Assembly: GCA_963826795.1 (NCBI GenBank)
Contig: CAWGYT010000018.1
Coordinates: forward strand, 310,001 to 374,000
Source: CAWGYT01 sp963826795
GTDB lineage: Bacteria > Planctomycetota > Planctomycetia > Pirellulales > Pirellulaceae
Direction of reading: 5' to 3'
DNA length: 64,000 nt
Shown here piece by piece: positions 18,174-26,856 of the stretch. The notes below the pieces were generated by a model. That model was not told the DNA's origin, ran no database searches, and saw only the letters and a program-made list of their open reading frames with translations. The position numbers and the translations under genes are program-made. Position 1 is the stretch's first letter, and each line of letters begins with the position of its first letter.

Positions 18174-21100
18174 CTACCTTGGTCTTACAGTGATATCACC
18201 CAGCGCGGCCTCGGCCCCGCCGTCGGCGATCCGAGTGGACGCGATCGTGCGGAGATCGTCCCACTTCTGGTCCGTGCTGTACCGTTTGTTGTCCAGCGAA
18301 AACGTCAACCGAAACACGCCGGGCATGGCTCCCTCAATTCGAAATCTCCCACCTTCATCCGTCGTGACCGGCTCCCTCGTCATGTTGAGCTGTCGCTGGA
18401 ATTCGCGTGAGGTATCGTCACTCCAGGCAAAGTCGACTTTGGCTCCGACCAGTGGGTCACCATCCATGTCAACCGCTCGGCCGGCCAATGTCCTGGTTGG
18501 CTGGAGTTTCGCAACCATCGGCTCCGTTTCAACTCCGCGAATCGTCAGCGTGCCGGCCAGATGTCGCTGACTGTGGTAAACGATTACCTTGCGAGGGTAT
18601 GCGGGATCGAGACCATAGATGCGAATCGACGATTCCGCTGCCACATACGTGATCGGCCAAGACTCGGTAACGCCGCAGACCATTGCGCCGCTAAGTGGGT
18701 TTCCGTCCTCGTCGAGGATCGCCAGATCGAGGTCAAGTCCGCGATCGACTGTCACGTTCGCCTCGTACTGTTCGACGTTCTCGGGAATATCGACGACCTT
18801 CATGCCGTTCTCAAAACGCTCGAGGCCATTCGCCGAGGTGTAAAAGCATTCGCCGTCGGCATCAATACGTACTCGCTTGCGATCCTCCTCGGATAATCGC
18901 CCCTTTCTGTGGGGCTTGATGCGTTGCCCGCCGATTTCGATGCGGGTGGGACCTACCTGCATCAACAAAACTCCTGGCCCTGGAATCGAAACAAACTCAA
19001 AGTTGCCATCCGGGCCCACGCTCTCCATGACACGGCTGCGTTGGTAGTCGTCGTATCCCGGTTTGTCCTTCCACGGATTATCTTCCAGTGGCGCGAATCG
19101 GATTCCTCCCGTGACCGGCGCTCCCGTTTCTGTTTCGGTGACACGACCCTTGAGGATAATACCCTTCGCCAGCCCCGCGTTGAACTCCATCGGCTGAAGT
19201 CCCGGAGTTAGCTTCGTCGCCAAGGTGCGCGGCAAGTATCGCGTGTCCGGTTTTCGAAAACTGATCAAGACTTCATCGATGTTCGTTGGGATACCCGCAA
19301 GCTGGTACCTGCCCTGAACATCCGTTGTCGACATGATGGCATCGCCCTGACCGACGGATACGTGGACGAGTACTCCCTCGACTGATTCGGCGGATCCGAT
19401 CTCCGTCACGCGTCCCGCGATGACCTTTCCCGGCTCCGCCACGATCGCAAGATCGTTTGCAAAGAGCTGAGGTGTTTGGCGGCGCATCAACTCCATCTCG
19501 CCGGCTTGGGCCAACGCGGCTTGGTTGTAGGTTTCCGGCTCGAACCCGTCTCGAGTAATCACCACGGCCGTGCGGTTGCCGATGGAAGGCGAGCTCACGT
19601 TGATCCACACGGCATGTTCTTTTCCTAGGCCTTGAATCGTAAACCGGCCTTGTGAATCGGTGGGTTTGTTTCCGATGATTTCGCCTAGGAGAGGAACGCC
19701 AACGTGCAGGACCTTGTCAATTCTCATCGACGAACTTCGCCACTCGCTCTTCCAGGCGGTTAACAGCTTGTCGACGCTTCCGCTGGAGTCCGTCAGAATG
19801 GCAGAAAGTCCCACGGAAGCGCCGGCCACCGGGTCTCCCTCCGTGCTCAGGAGGCGGCCGCTGATCGGAAACTCCTCATGCATCGTGAACGTGAGTTGCT
19901 CTGGCGTTCGCTTGGGAGAGACATCGGTCCACGCCATTCCGAATCCGTCAGCGACTGCAATGAGTGGTACGTCGCGTGCCCAAGGCAAGCTTGGAAAGAT
20001 CAGCTCGGCTTCGAACGACCCGTCGGGTGCCGACGTGGCGACATGCTGCAGCCGCATATCGTCCATCTTCATGGGCTGGGGCGTCGTGGTTTGCGGCCAG
20101 TAGAGCCTCGCGCCTGCGAGCGGCTCGCCGTTTGGCTTCCGCACTTTGCCGACAACCCGCATTTCGGCTGGCGCTGATTCCCGCGCCGGCTCGCCAGTCT
20201 CAATTGCTGCGGCGACACGAACCGCGGTGGCGTCGTCGACAGCGCGATCCTTCGTCTCCAAAACGGCGGCACGATCGAGCTCGGTTTCGAGTTCCACTTC
20301 GGGCGCCGACTCTTCCGGCGTCCTATCCTTCGTGCGTTCCGTTCTCTCGCGTTCGGCTTCCTCGAATTGGCGCTGAAGCTTCTCAAAGTCGGGCTTCTTG
20401 AGCTGTACGTCACCCAAATCGAGCGTGCGATCCGTTTCGATCACGAGATCGTGTGCCAAATCCCCCTGAAGCGACCCTTCGGAGAAAACGCCTCCTGTCA
20501 TTTCCATACCCAACAGACGGTATGGGCTTCCGCCGACAAGCCCTTCAATCGTGAATCGTCCGTCCTCGTCCGTGACAAAACTCCCTTGGCCACCTTCGAC
20601 TTCCGGAAGGGGCAGGGACGGTTCAGGCAGGGAAGCGTCGTCCCGCGGCGCCGGAAGCGTCACGAAATTGCCTGCGAGAATCGTGATCTCGGGGACCGGG
20701 TCTCCTTGTTCGCCAACGAGACGTCCCTTCAAGGTGCTGGACGGCTGGAGGGTGATCGTAATCGTATCCGTGACTTCGCCCTTGAGCACGATCGTGCCGG
20801 ACAGCTTTCGGTCGCTGCTGACAAACGTTAAGCGCCGAGCAAACTTGGGGTTGTAATCGGCGACCGTAAATCGACCATTGTCCAAAGGCCACCATCGAGG
20901 ATACTCATCGCGCCCCGCGTAGTGTCCTTCGACCTCCTTGCCGTCGGGTCCGGTGACGGTGCCGCTGACGAGCGGTGCTCGACGGACTTGCATTTGGACG
21001 CGATGCGTCACGGCATCGGCCGCGAGATCGAACTCGGCAATCGCATGAAACTCGGGTTTTTCAGGACCCCCTGAAGAAAAGAAACCATTGACGAAGTTTG

Positions 21101-23699
21101 CGGCCATCGTGGAGGCATTCTTGGGTCGATACGCCCTCTTCTCATAGGTGTCGTCGAATGCCTGAAACGTCAAATAGCCCTTTCCAGGCGGCACGACGAT
21201 CTGGAATTCTCCGGCGGTGTCGCTGCGCGTGTCCTCGACACCGATCGGGCTCTCCGGCCAGACTATCAAACCAAGGCTTTCTCCCGTATTGGCTTTCATG
21301 TATCCAATCTGTCCCGACACGGCCATTCCTGTGTCGCGATCGACGACACGTCCCGCAACCAGAACACCGCTCACCAATTCGGTGTTCAATTCGACCGGCT
21401 CCGCGTCGCTGCCGGAAGTGTCCACTGGCGACATGCGGGACAAAAGCGAAAGGTCGGCTGGTGGTACGAAGCGAATCGGATTTCCCTCGGCGTTCGGCAG
21501 GCCCGTCAACGTGTATCGACCGTCCTGGTCAGTTACGGCTCGAGAGAACTCGCTACCGATCCTTTGCGTCGCCCCGCTGGCGACCATACGATACATCTCC
21601 ATGCTGCTAACCAGGACCCCAGCCACCGGCTTGGCAGTCGCCTTGTCCCGCACGACGCCGGTAATCGGTTTTGACGGCGTGACGACGTGCGACACGTTCG
21701 ATCCGAAGACGTGCATCGCCTGCGCCTGTCGAGAGCTATCGATCTGAATCCTCTCACCCGCTTCGGTGCGACAAAAGATGCCGTTCGATTCAATCGTGGG
21801 TGATTCGAACAGCAAGCGAACCAACCGTCCGTCGCCAAGTCCGCCCATCGTGAACTCGCCTTTCGCGTTCGTCTTCACCGGAGGGATCAACTTACGCGCA
21901 ACCGGGCCGTACAGATGCTTCGGTGTTGCTTTGCGAGTGGAATAGAAATCGGCACGCGGAGCTTGTCTCGCCTCATGCCACATCGAAAGCGTATCGTCCT
22001 CGCCAGTGTATGCATCCAGGAGGCGGACCGTCACATTGGGAACCGGTTGTCCTTCGGTTGTCACGACTTTTCCGGAGATCGGTGCACGATCGCTCGCGAG
22101 CCGCAGTGGTCCTCGCTGGTTCGCAATTCGATCGAGTATTTTTCGCTGTGACCCCGTAAAATCCTGTTTTTGCCTCATCTCTTGCAGGGGTATGCCCGTC
22201 TGCTCGAAGGCGAGTGAATTCGCCCACGCAAGGCCATATCCTTCCTTCGTCGCGGCCAGCGACGCCCAATGCCACGGCGGCACACTGTCGCCGGTGTGAT
22301 AGAATTCGCTGCGCTGCAGTTCGAATCGAAAACGCCCATCCTCATCGGCAACGGCATCGGGCGCGTCGCGCGGCGTTTGGCTCTGGTCCGAATACCAATA
22401 GACTAGACGAATCTCCGCACCGGCTGCAGGTTGTCCGTCGGGCGTCAGAACCTGGCCCGCGTAAACGAACGGCCGTGCGCTGTCTGTTTTCGCATCTGTT
22501 TCAGCGGCCACGGAGACGCGATTGTCGTCGCTCTCTTCGACCGTGTCCGGTGCCAGCCCGGCGGCGATCAAGATCGCGGGAACTGCCAGCGCCAACATTC
22601 CCGTCGCGCCGATCCAGCCCAACCTTCTCGCCAGCGGTCGTGAGTCGTCTAGGATCGCGTCAATCCGGACTTCGACGGCCGGCCTCCGAGCCATCGTAAT
22701 ACTGTGCTGAGGTAGACGATAGCGTGAGCCGACCGGCGTGAGCGAAGAAGCGATTTCAAGCAGATGTTGTGCGTATTCGGCCCGATCTCCGCTGGATTCG
22801 ATCACCGCGTCATCGCAACTGTGTTCGGCCAGCTCCGCAAGCTGACGGCGGAGATACCAGGCAAGTGGATTGTGCCAGTGGAACGCTCGATTTACTTCCG
22901 CCAGAAGCGCCACCAGCCAGTCCCCGCGACGAACATGAGCCAATTCGTGCGAGAGCGCCGATTGAATTTTTTGCTCCGACCAGCGATTCCACTCGATCGG
23001 CAATATCACTTTGGGCCGGATGAAACCGAACGTCACCGGAACGCACGCCTGCTCGCTTTGCAGCAGCGATACGTTGGCCGGCACGGGCCAGAGCGTTTCG
23101 GTGACTTTGCTTGCCAGGGATAACATGCGTTGGGCAAGAAACAATCCGAGTGCGATGCGGGCGAGCAAGAAAGTGGCGACTCCCACGTGCACGATCGCCA
23201 AGATCCGGAAGACTTGCTCCCAAATCGAGGAGGGCTTCTCGGCCGACTCGGCGATCGTGTGCACCTCATGTTGTTGTGCAAGCGTTTCGGTCCCTACCGC
23301 TGCGCGACGTCGATCCTCAATCGGTGTCGTTGCAGCGTTTCTAGAAAATCCATTTGATTCCCACGGCGGCACCGTTAACGTGGCCCTTGCGTCATCCGCC
23401 TTCGGCGCCTTGTTTTCAGCAGCGGTCGAGAGCGTTGCCCCTCGCTCGATCGTCGCCGGCGCGTCCGCTCGGATCATCCTAACGGTCATCCACTCGGGAA
23501 GCGGCACGCGCGGGGTGACCCGCACAAGAAAGGGCAAGCTGAGCATTCCGATTAAGACGACCGTCCAGACACGGTGCCGCGTATTCACGTCGCGGATGCG
23601 AAGAACGGCGAGCGCGAGCGCCGCAAAGAGACCGAGCAACCATGACTTCAGCGAGACATCCACCAGCAGACTGAACCAAGCGTTCGACCAAGGTAGCAT
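18174..23699 (-). CDS. Giant M56 (BlaR1-like) membrane peptidase with about 12 carboxypeptidase-regulatory-like domains
   Basis: A protein of about 1841 residues. The N-terminal ~370 residues are an M56 membrane metallopeptidase: hydrophobic segments (LLGLFAALALAVL; VWTVVLIGMLSLPFLV), zinc motif HELAH in ALSHELAHVRRGDW, and HNPLAWYLRRQLAELAEHSCDD. After another membrane helix come about a dozen beta-sandwich repeats of the carboxypeptidase-regulatory type (GQVLTPDGQPAAGAEIRL, GKVVTTEGQPVPNVTVRL, GRLLSTEGDPVAGASVGL, GRAVDMDGDPLVGAKVDF and others), probably extracytoplasmic. BlaR1/MecR1 proteins sense a ligand outside and trigger cleavage of the BlaI/MecI repressor. Here the penicillin-binding sensor is replaced by the repeat array, so the ligand is unknown. 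ATG 23699 follows the blaI-like stop by two bases, indicating coupling; GTG 23702 is an alternative. Confidence 0.85.
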   Translation of the reverse strand: MLPWSNAWFSLLVDVSLKSWLLGLFAALALAVLRIRDVNTRHRVWTVVLIGMLSLPFLVRVTPRVPLPEWMTVRMIRADAPATIERGATLSTAAENKAPKADDARATLTVPPWESNGFSRNAATTPIEDRRRAAVGTETLAQQHEVHTIAESAEKPSSIWEQVFRILAIVHVGVATFLLARIALGLFLAQRMLSLASKVTETLWPVPANVSLLQSEQACVPVTFGFIRPKVILPIEWNRWSEQKIQSALSHELAHVRRGDWLVALLAEVNRAFHWHNPLAWYLRRQLAELAEHSCDDAVIESSGDRAEYAQHLLEIASSLTPVGSRYRLPQHSITMARRPAVEVRIDAILDDSRPLARRLGWIGATGMLALAVPAILIAAGLAPDTVEESDDNRVSVAAETDAKTDSARPFVYAGQVLTPDGQPAAGAEIRLVYWYSDQSQTPRDAPDAVADEDGRFRFELQRSEFYHTGDSVPPWHWASLAATKEGYGLAWANSLAFEQTGIPLQEMRQKQDFTGSQRKILDRIANQRGPLRLASDRAPISGKVVTTEGQPVPNVTVRLLDAYTGEDDTLSMWHEARQAPRADFYSTRKATPKHLYGPVARKLIPPVKTNAKGEFTMGGLGDGRLVRLLFESPTIESNGIFCRTEAGERIQIDSSRQAQAMHVFGSNVSHVVTPSKPITGVVRDKATAKPVAGVLVSSMEMYRMVASGATQRIGSEFSRAVTDQDGRYTLTGLPNAEGNPIRFVPPADLSLLSRMSPVDTSGSDAEPVELNTELVSGVLVAGRVVDRDTGMAVSGQIGYMKANTGESLGLIVWPESPIGVEDTRSDTAGEFQIVVPPGKGYLTFQAFDDTYEKRAYRPKNASTMAANFVNGFFSSGGPEKPEFHAIAEFDLAADAVTHRVQMQVRRAPLVSGTVTGPDGKEVEGHYAGRDEYPRWWPLDNGRFTVADYNPKFARRLTFVSSDRKLSGTIVLKGEVTDTITITLQPSSTLKGRLVGEQGDPVPEITILAGNFVTLPAPRDDASLPEPSLPLPEVEGGQGSFVTDEDGRFTIEGLVGGSPYRLLGMEMTGGVFSEGSLQGDLAHDLVIETDRTLDLGDVQLKKPDFEKLQRQFEEAERERTERTKDRTPEESAPEVELETELDRAAVLETKDRAVDDATAVRVAAAIETGEPARESAPAEMRVVGKVRKPNGEPLAGARLYWPQTTTPQPMKMDDMRLQHVATSAPDGSFEAELIFPSLPWARDVPLIAVADGFGMAWTDVSPKRTPEQLTFTMHEEFPISGRLLSTEGDPVAGASVGLSAILTDSSGSVDKLLTAWKSEWRSSSMRIDKVLHVGVPLLGEIIGNKPTDSQGRFTIQGLGKEHAVWINVSSPSIGNRTAVVITRDGFEPETYNQAALAQAGEMELMRRQTPQLFANDLAIVAEPGKVIAGRVTEIGSAESVEGVLVHVSVGQGDAIMSTTDVQGRYQLAGIPTNIDEVLISFRKPDTRYLPRTLATKLTPGLQPMEFNAGLAKGIILKGRVTETETGAPVTGGIRFAPLEDNPWKDKPGYDDYQRSRVMESVGPDGNFEFVSIPGPGVLLMQVGPTRIEIGGQRIKPHRKGRLSEEDRKRVRIDADGECFYTSANGLERFENGMKVVDIPENVEQYEANVTVDRGLDLDLAILDEDGNPLSGAMVCGVTESWPITYVAAESSIRIYGLDPAYPRKVIVYHSQRHLAGTLTIRGVETEPMVAKLQPTRTLAGRAVDMDGDPLVGAKVDFAWSDDTSREFQRQLNMTREPVTTDEGGRFRIEGAMPGVFRLTFSLDNKRYSTDQKWDDLRTIASTRIADGGAEAALGDITVRPR

Positions 23700-23701
23700 C
23701 A

Positions 23702-24109
23702 CTATTCCCCTTTCCGACGTTTACGGGGTGGTTCGGATTCGGCGATTCGCTGAGCCAGCTCTTTCAACGTGTCAGCTGATACAACGTCATCATTGACCAT
23801 ACCGACGAGCAGATCCTCGACGGAGCCTCCGCAGAAGCGTTCAATGATTCCGCGCACCGCATCGGTGGCAACGCTCTGTGGTCGGACGATCGGCAAGTAG
23901 ACGTACGTTCGCCCATCGACCTCGTGCCTGACATAGCGTTTGTCTTCGAGCCGCCGTAGAATGGTGCGAACGGTGGAATCCTTGACGGGGTGTGACTTGG
24001 TCGAAATCGCATTGCGAACGTCGTCCGCAGTCGCGTTGTGCCGCGCCCAGACCACGTTCATCACTTTGTTTTCCAGGGGGCTGAGCGAGAGTGTTTTTTT
24101 GCGCGCCAC
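23702..24109 (-). CDS. BlaI/MecI/CopY-family winged-helix repressor
   Basis: A protein of about 135 residues starting at GTG 24109 (VARKKTLSLSPLENKVMNVVW). It has a winged-helix N-terminus and the family core DSTVRTILRRLEDKRYVRHEVDGRTYVYLPIV, then a helical dimerisation tail. Such repressors bind palindromic operators as dimers and are inactivated by proteolysis through the partner M56 peptidase encoded immediately downstream. The longer frame to 24160 is possible, but GGAAAG about nine bases before GTG 24109 and the start of similarity favour the shorter form. It likely regulates itself and the downstream peptidase, DUF1800 and DUF1501 genes. Confidence 0.85.
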   Translation of the reverse strand: MARKKTLSLSPLENKVMNVVWARHNATADDVRNAISTKSHPVKDSTVRTILRRLEDKRYVRHEVDGRTYVYLPIVRPQSVATDAVRGIIERFCGGSVEDLLVGMVNDDVVSADTLKELAQRIAESEPPRKRRKGE

Positions 24110-24131
24110 GAATTTTCTTTCCGCTACGAGG

Positions 24132-24153
24132 TGTAATGCTACGCGTTGTAACA
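24132..24153. promoter_or_regulatory. Candidate BlaI-type operator
   Basis: TGTAATGCTACGCGTTGTAACA lies 23 bp upstream of the repressor start. Its ends (TGTAA and TGTAACA, with TTACA on the other strand) form an imperfect dyad, as expected of BlaI-family sites. A diverged copy occurs at about 26790 in the duplicated segment. Inference only. Confidence 0.3.
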
Positions 24154-24203
24154 CATCCACAGGCGACCGTCAAGCAAGTTCTTTACGGGCAACTTCTGAA
24201 GTG

Positions 24204-24372
24204 TCAGTTCTTGCCGCGCTGCGGGACTAGAAAGGCAAGAGGGATAAGTCGCGCGGTCAAGTGCGGCGACGATCCGTCCGAAACCCTCGTCGACACGTGA
24301 ACGGACGTGCAAATCGCCACGGGATGAGGCCTAGGCCTTCGCTGCTTCCGAATTAAAAAGACCTGACCCGTC
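24204..24372. repeat. Family-1 MITE-like repeat, copy D
   Basis: Runs from GTCAGTTCTTGCCGCGC to AAAAAGACCTGACCCGT. It is closest to copy E (shared GTCGCGCGGTCA, GACACGTGAACGGACG and ATGAGGCCTAGGCCTTCGC) and more distant from A-C. It lies between the repressor promoter and the sorbosone-dehydrogenase-like gene. Confidence 0.75.
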
Positions 24373-24469
24373 TTTCCCTCGCGGAGATGACTCGATGACC
24401 TCTACCTGCCATTTCTCGATTCTAGGGAAGGCAGAAAGTCACGCAAACAACGAAAAAAGGAGGCAGCGA

Positions 24470-26233
24470 TCAGAGTCTTCGAGCTACCCACGCAATAGCG
24501 ACCAGCCCGATCGCCAAGAGCCCCGCCGTTCCAGGCTCCGGAACGACGGCGACCGGCTCACGCGGCCCCTGCTCATAGCCGCCATCTTGGAATGCAACAA
24601 CGATGTCGGTTGAGGTGAAGTCGCCATCGCCATCCCAGTCGCCATCGGCCCATCCCGAATTCCGCGGAATGCCGTCCTCGTACTCGCCCGCCGCAAAGAC
24701 TTGGACGACATCGCTGCTGTCGAACACCCCGTCAAGATTGGAATCGCCCATAAAGCTGTGCTTTCGAACTTTGATCCAGAACACGCGATCCCCATCGTCG
24801 ACGTCACCATCTTGATCGACGTCGAATTGCAGATTGCCCGACCCCGACGCGACCTCAGCTGTAAGCAGCTCGAGGTCCAACACGTCCAACTGGCCGTCGT
24901 TGGTGAAATCCGCCGGCAACGACGTCAATCGCAGGACCGATTTCCCCAGGATCATGATCTCGCCGTCCGGATCTTTATTGATCGAATAGATTGAGCAGGG
25001 CGCCCCTGCCCCGCATGTCCCCCAGATACGGTCAAACGCGTCGTGATCCAATAGCTGGAACATCTCCCCGGTACCCGGGTCACCGTAGAAAAGGCGCGGG
25101 ACAATTCCAGAAACCGCCGAGGAATATCCCAAGTCCGCAAAGATGACTTTGCCTTGCAGCCAAGGGAATTCTTCACCTCGATAGACAATGCCCCCAATCA
25201 CAGTCGAACCCTGCGTATGGTCGTATTCAAAAACGGGATCAATTAGCCCCAATTCCTCTGCTGTGGTCAGTCCGCTGCTGGGGTCTGGCGGGTCCGGAAC
25301 CACTTCGTTGCCCGCCAAGAAAGTCCCTTCCTTTATGGGCCATCCATAATTGCCGCCGGGAACGATCTGGTTCACCTCTTCGATGGACCGGTGCCCGACA
25401 TCAAACGCCCACAATTGCTGCGTTTCTGAATCAAACGTGATTCTCCAGGGGTTTCGCAGCCCGTAAGCATAAACTTCGTGAGCCGCCTCCGGATCATGGA
25501 CAAAGGGATTGTCCGCCGGGATGCCGAATTGACCGTTGATCCCATTCGTACCTAAGGGGTCGATCCTCAAGATTTTCCCATAGACGCTCTCGAGGTTCTG
25601 TGCCGGCGAGCCACCGGTATCTTCCCCCAAAGCGATGAATAACATACCTTCGTCGTCAAATTCCAAATCGTTGACGTTGTGGAACTTGCTGCTCTCGCGA
25701 AATCGCATAATCTCTCGGCTCGCGCCAGAAAACACATTGGACGAAGGATCGTCAACCGTCCACTCTCGGATCACGTTGTCAAGGACATTCCCTTCGGCCC
25801 GCGAGTAGTCGGGACTTTGCGCGGCCTCGGCTTCCGTAGTGATGGTGTAGAACTTTCCGAAGCCCGGGCTTTCGGGAATGTTGAACTCCGGGTGGAATTC
25901 GAATGCGGACATCCCTTCGAATTCCCAGGCGTAGTTTTCACCGGTTGTCAGGAACAGATTCTGGCCGCCATCCGTTACGACATGTAGCGACTGGAACCGA
26001 CTGCTGAGCATCATTCGATCCGCGTCACCTGGAAAGGAATGTGCATCCGTCCACCAGCTGCCCGTCGTGTTTTCAAGCTGGTCAACATCAAAAGGAATTT
26101 CCGTCGCGGGGATATCGGCGAAATACTGATGTTCACCCGGCGGGTGTTCTTCACCAAGGTGTGCATAGCAAGACGCGGTTAGCGTCAAGATTGTCAGGAA
26201 CACGAAAGCGACTAAATCGTTGCGGATGACCAT
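24470..26233 (-). CDS. Sorbosone/glucose dehydrogenase-like beta-propeller protein with dockerin-like repeats and PEP-CTERM
   Basis: A protein of 587 residues. A signal peptide (LVAFVFLTILTLTASCYA) is followed by a six-bladed propeller of the glucose/sorbosone dehydrogenase family: NVNDLEFDDEGMLFIALGED, YGKILRIDPLGTNG, YAYGLRNPWRITFD, FDVGHRSIEEVNQIVPGGNY and VFEYDHTQGSTVIGGIVYRG. These proteins often use PQQ to oxidise sugars outside the cytoplasm. Dockerin-like loops follow (FTNDGQLDVLDLELLTAEV; FDVDQDGDVDDGDRVFW; GDSNLDGVFDSSDVVQVF). The PEP-CTERM end is VVPEPGTAGLLAIGLVAIAWVARRL. The region GDWDGDGDFTSTDIVVAF..GYEQGPR matches two other proteins in this window. Confidence 0.88.
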   Translation of the reverse strand: MVIRNDLVAFVFLTILTLTASCYAHLGEEHPPGEHQYFADIPATEIPFDVDQLENTTGSWWTDAHSFPGDADRMMLSSRFQSLHVVTDGGQNLFLTTGENYAWEFEGMSAFEFHPEFNIPESPGFGKFYTITTEAEAAQSPDYSRAEGNVLDNVIREWTVDDPSSNVFSGASREIMRFRESSKFHNVNDLEFDDEGMLFIALGEDTGGSPAQNLESVYGKILRIDPLGTNGINGQFGIPADNPFVHDPEAAHEVYAYGLRNPWRITFDSETQQLWAFDVGHRSIEEVNQIVPGGNYGWPIKEGTFLAGNEVVPDPPDPSSGLTTAEELGLIDPVFEYDHTQGSTVIGGIVYRGEEFPWLQGKVIFADLGYSSAVSGIVPRLFYGDPGTGEMFQLLDHDAFDRIWGTCGAGAPCSIYSINKDPDGEIMILGKSVLRLTSLPADFTNDGQLDVLDLELLTAEVASGSGNLQFDVDQDGDVDDGDRVFWIKVRKHSFMGDSNLDGVFDSSDVVQVFAAGEYEDGIPRNSGWADGDWDGDGDFTSTDIVVAFQDGGYEQGPREPVAVVPEPGTAGLLAIGLVAIAWVARRL

Positions 26234-26447
26234 TGCTTCTCACAGCGTGCGACAGAGGAACTCTCGCCTGCATTGTATCGGAATGCCGGCAAGACTCAAG
26301 AACCTGAAGCTGGGCTGCCTTGAGGGGTCAAGTCTGGGCTGAGCAAAATTCGCGTCGAATGCGGGCAGATCGGCATCGGTGGATTGGGAGATATTTGTCC
26401 CATTGATGAGCATTGTTGTGGGTGACGCGTTTCGAAGGACGTTGGTC

Positions 26448-26723
26448 ATGACGGTTGGTACGGAGACCCGTGAGTTGAGGAGTCCGGTCCACAAGTTGCT
26501 TCGGTTCTTTGAGTGAATTCGCGACAACTGGAAGCGGAAGCATCAGGAGTTGTAGCGAGATCGCAAGAGGCTGACGAATCAGGTGGCCGCCGTGGAAAAG
26601 AGCCGCGAACGGTGGAAGTCGGAGGTGAAGCCGTTGCGAGGACGAGTCCGAGAATTGGAAATGGAGCTCGAGCGTCAAGAAGCCCTTGACTGCCAATTCT
26701 TGCGACAGGCCCGGGCGAGTTGA
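26448..26723 (+). pseudogene. Transposase N-terminal fragment with two in-frame stops
   Basis: Reading from ATG 26448 gives MTVGTETRELRSPVHKLLRF, a stop, IRDNWKRKHQEL, a second stop, then RDRKRLTNQVAAVEKSRERW and RVRELEMELERQEALDCQFL before the final stop at 26723. The coiled-coil pattern (LLRFFE, DNWK, VEKSRERWK) resembles the N-terminal part of a transposase type common in planctomycetes and other environmental bacteria. The catalytic domain is absent. It is a dead remnant directly upstream of the duplicated segment that received the intact insertion sequence. Confidence 0.55.
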
Positions 26724-26752
26724 GCCTCTGGGAAGACCGTCCGACATTCCCC

Positions 26753-26856
26753 TTTTTTTGCGCGCACGGATTTCCTTTCCGCTACAACGTGTAATGCTAC
26801 GCGCTGAAACACATCAACGGGCGACCGTCAATCAAGTTCTTTACGGCAAATTCTAA
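26753..26856. repeat. Duplicate of the blaI-like promoter region, left part
   Basis: This stretch matches 24092-24200: a T-run then GCGCGC.ACG, TTTCCTTTCCGCTAC, GTGTAATGCTACGCG, AACACATC, GCGACCGTCAA and CAAGTTCTTTACGG. The match continues beyond the insertion sequence into repeat copy E, so a single block equivalent to about 24092-24372 was duplicated and then split by the insertion. Confidence 0.75.

Noticed and set aside
26240..26747. Minus-strand proteins between the dehydrogenase and the insertion sequence
   Set aside because: They are antisense to the recognisable transposase fragment and lack start signals.
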